Assembly: GCA_009733715.1 (NCBI GenBank)
Contig: WMKJ01000082.1
Location: 1-59,064, forward strand
Reading direction: 5' to 3'
Origin: Herpomyces periplanetae
Taxonomy: Eukaryota; Ascomycota; Laboulbeniomycetes; Herpomycetales; Herpomycetaceae
DNA length: 59,064 bases
Below the pieces are notes generated by a model. That model was given only the letters and a program-made list of their open reading frames with translations, made no database searches and had not been told where the DNA came from. The translations under genes were made by a program, and so were the position numbers. Shown here in pieces: positions 56,993 to 59,064 of the stretch (position 1 is the first letter of the stretch; every line of letters starts with the position of its first letter).

Positions 56993-58104
56993 ACGTTTAA
57001 TTTCTACCCTTCTTAACCTATCATGTCTCATTTATATTGACATAAATTTCGTCTGTGAAGCATCATGGACCATCTGACATGTCAATTTCTGAAAGCTTTT
57101 CCGTCTTTCGTGCCTCGTGGTCTGTTCTCTGTCCTTTGTTTCCCGTCCCCGTCCCTGTTCCCATCCTCGTCCCCGTTCCCATTTCCTTATACGTACAAGT
57201 AAAGGTTAAGTTAATTCACGCTAAACCTACATCCATTTTCCCCCTTCCCAAACCCTTCACATCTTCCCCCCACTAACCATACTTCCCCCACCCCCCGGCC
57301 CGGCATCCCGTACTCTTCCGAAAATCACTCTCGCCCGGGTCCCGGTGTCTCGGTAAATCACGTGTAATACGAATGCTTTCACGTGATATCCCTACTTCGT
57401 CCCGACGCGTTTTTCCATTTTTCGCCCGTATTTACACTCGAGTCCGCACATTCCTCGATTTTACGTTCTTTCGTGATAAAAATATTTTTCTTCTCTTTCA
57501 TTATCTTTTCCATGATTTTTGGATATTTTCTACGCGTACGCGCGTCTATGGCATACGTTTGAACCCTTTCATTTTGTATTATCCATGGTTTTTTACGTTT
57601 GTTTTTTACAATTACCGCCTTGACTATTTAATCATAATTTTGATCAAATCATTTTCTTTTCCCATAACCTCTTGATATCATCAGGAATATTCTAATATCC
57701 CTTCACTTCTTTAATTGCATTTATCAGTTTACCGTGGTTTAATCTTTTGTCTTAAACTCGATTTTACGAGTTAATTGACATCCCTTTTCCTAACTTACTT
57801 TAAAACTTGCCCATTTTACTATGCTTCTATTCATTTTATTCTTTACCCTTCAATGTTGTCACATCAACTTCTACCCTTGTATTTGCTCATTCAGTCCTAT
57901 CCTTATTGACTTGCGTAATTTCACAGTCGCCTAATTACGCTTTAATTTTGACAAAAATTTATTCATCCTGTTACCCTATCACCTTTTTTCCTTCTATTAA
58001 GTCGCATCATCAAGCGCATCATAATCGCGAATGTACCTTTTACACCCTTTCACTCACCCCTCTTTGCGCATATCCTTCCATCCTCAATTTCACTCTAAAC
58101 TCGA
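56993..58104. other. 1.1-kb intergenic region with a CT-rich hexamer-like repeat
   Basis: No supported gene. 57144-57185 is a degenerate CCCGTC/CCTGTT/CCCATC hexamer array, and the next 100 bp remain strongly C+T. CACGTG occurs at 57359-57364 and 57380-57385. Reading frames of 60-106 codons in this stretch are compositional (PVPVPV, then Phe/Ser-rich) and are not accepted. Confidence 0.55.
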
Positions 58105-59064
58105 ATGAAATCCGAACCCAACCTTGACGCACCTCCCGAATCATTGACAAATGAAGGTATACTGAGCCATTCCAATTCAATACCCTTTTAAACAATACAC
58201 TTTTTATTCATTTCACCTTCTTACTAATTATCTTTTAAAGTTATCGGTGTTGTCTTTGAAATTGTTTTTCTAGCTGAATCCCTTCACTCTAACACCTCCA
58301 CTCCCGTCAACTCTGCTATATTATGGGGCGCGTATAATCAAGTCCTTAAATCGCATAGCATTGATCGTAAAGCTTGTCGCATTTATGCCCGTATTCTCAA
58401 GCTCATACTCAATTACCCTGATCCTACTTACACTCCTACTCAAAGATTTCACCGTATACTCGCTCACTACAATATTAAAGTATCTTTAGTTGACGATACT
58501 AACACCACCAGTAATGCTCAACAGTCCGAGGATAATTTTGTCCACGTTAATTTGTTTAACGTTATTGAAAAGTCCCCGCTTTCTTCAAGATCTTCATCAG
58601 TTCCCCCAGCCCCACCCAAAAATGAGGCGTTATGTTATCGTCGAAAAAGTGATGCGGATACCACCACTGATATCCTTAAACCACCACCGATTTCTAACTG
58701 GATCAATAATTCTAATCCAACATTTAATAATGGGTTAAATCTACCCACGCATCGTTTAGGCCGCCTCCCTAATCATAATGAGAGTCAATTCGTTAATCCT
58801 AAGCCCCCAGTTCCCAAGAAAGCTGGCTTCACGTGCAATCTAAATACACTGAACACGTTTTCACTTGGTCAATTAAAAATATTACGAACACTCGATCCTT
58901 TACATTCGGATTCTGATCCCATTGCCCATGATCGTAGCAGTGCTCTAATTATTTTGGCCCAGAACTTTCATTGGAAACACATTCGGAAATTAGCAAATCA
59001 GGCACTAAACAAATGGTTCAGTCGTTGTGTAACTGACGAGCGCATTGCTGTTGATTTTGATCGT
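58105..59064 (+). CDS. SFI1: SFI1-like centrosome/spindle-pole half-bridge protein, N-terminal part
   Basis: Exon 1 at 58105-58156 (MKSEPNLDAPPESLTNE) joins exon 2 from 58274 by a 117-nt intron (GTATAC donor, TTTTTCTAG acceptor, phase 1). Exon 2 stays open to the window edge, giving at least 280 residues. After the join comes ILWGAYNQVLKSHSID-RKACRIYARILKLIL, followed by RFHRILAHYNI, a layout like the N-terminal domain of fungal Sfi1. Then there is a proline/serine linker, and near the edge the first centrin-binding-like repeat (LANQALNKWFSR). Sfi1 with centrin spans the spindle-pole body half-bridge. The true length is expected to be far greater; the rest lies outside this window. Another Trp-repeat scaffold cannot be excluded. 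Confidence 0.6.

Overview
The window is nuclear DNA of a fungus. The genes are interrupted by many short spliceosomal introns: about 39 can be placed, mostly 45-120 nt, with GTAAGT-like donors, CTAAC/CTAAT branch motifs and YAG acceptors. The gene set includes a fungus-specific ribosome-associated Hsp70 (SSB type), an Lsb1/Pin3-type SH3 protein, a single class V myosin with a DIL domain, a fungal 7-TM rhodopsin-like (PTH11-type) protein and a TTAGGG-type telomere motif. The phylum cannot be fixed from this sequence. There are no rRNA, tRNA, CRISPR or recognisable transposon or retroelement genes.

Layout, with strands. 1-6 kb: SET-domain methyltransferase (-) at the very edge, then a gene-poor 1.9 kb whose ends carry an exact 77-bp inverted repeat (1-77 and 2951-3027). 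Next are a signal-peptide-bearing gamma-glutamylcyclotransferase-like gene (+) and an unrecognised membrane protein (-). 5.7-14 kb: HAM1 ITPase (+), FAP7/AK6 (-), mitochondrial HSP60 (+), cofilin (+), GET5 (-) and a lysophospholipid acyltransferase (+). A short interstitial telomeric repeat lies between the last two. 14-26 kb: myosin V (-), 3-phosphoglycerate dehydrogenase (-) and NAP1 (-), with long gene-free leaders. 28-38.6 kb: aminopeptidase P (-), a COG7-like protein (-), the SH3 protein (-), ORC2 (+), PDX1/SNZ (-) and a FUN14-family protein (+). 38.6-50.5 kb: an importin-beta karyopherin (-), RPL15 (+), a novel tail-anchored protein (-), the 7-TM protein (-), an unresolved 1.7 kb, and choline/ethanolamine phosphotransferase (-). 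50.9-59 kb: SSB (-), UBE2W-type E2 (-), S-adenosylmethionine decarboxylase (+) with a candidate upstream ORF, and the 5' part of an SFI1-like gene (+) that runs off the window.

This is ordinary housekeeping chromosome rather than an accessory island, and neighbours show no operon logic. Functional themes are protein folding and targeting (HSP60, SSB, GET5), the cytoskeleton (cofilin, myosin V, SFI1, the Lsb1-like protein), nucleotide and cofactor metabolism (ITPase, AK6, PDX1), lipid synthesis (two enzymes), and replication/chromatin (ORC2, NAP1). Most pairs are divergent or convergent, so many intergenic stretches are shared promoters; these repeatedly contain CACGTG.

I found no clear previously undescribed multi-gene system. 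The observations most worth a second look are: the exact 77-bp inverted repeat at the window edge, whose length equals a common assembler k-mer; a 49-codon upstream ORF before the AdoMet decarboxylase gene, loosely resembling the plant regulatory uORF; a 12-nt microexon in the E2 gene followed by an intron with a long hairpin; and two or three unrecognised membrane proteins reconstructed across introns. All exon joins are read by eye from splice motifs and family alignment from memory; none is backed by transcripts.
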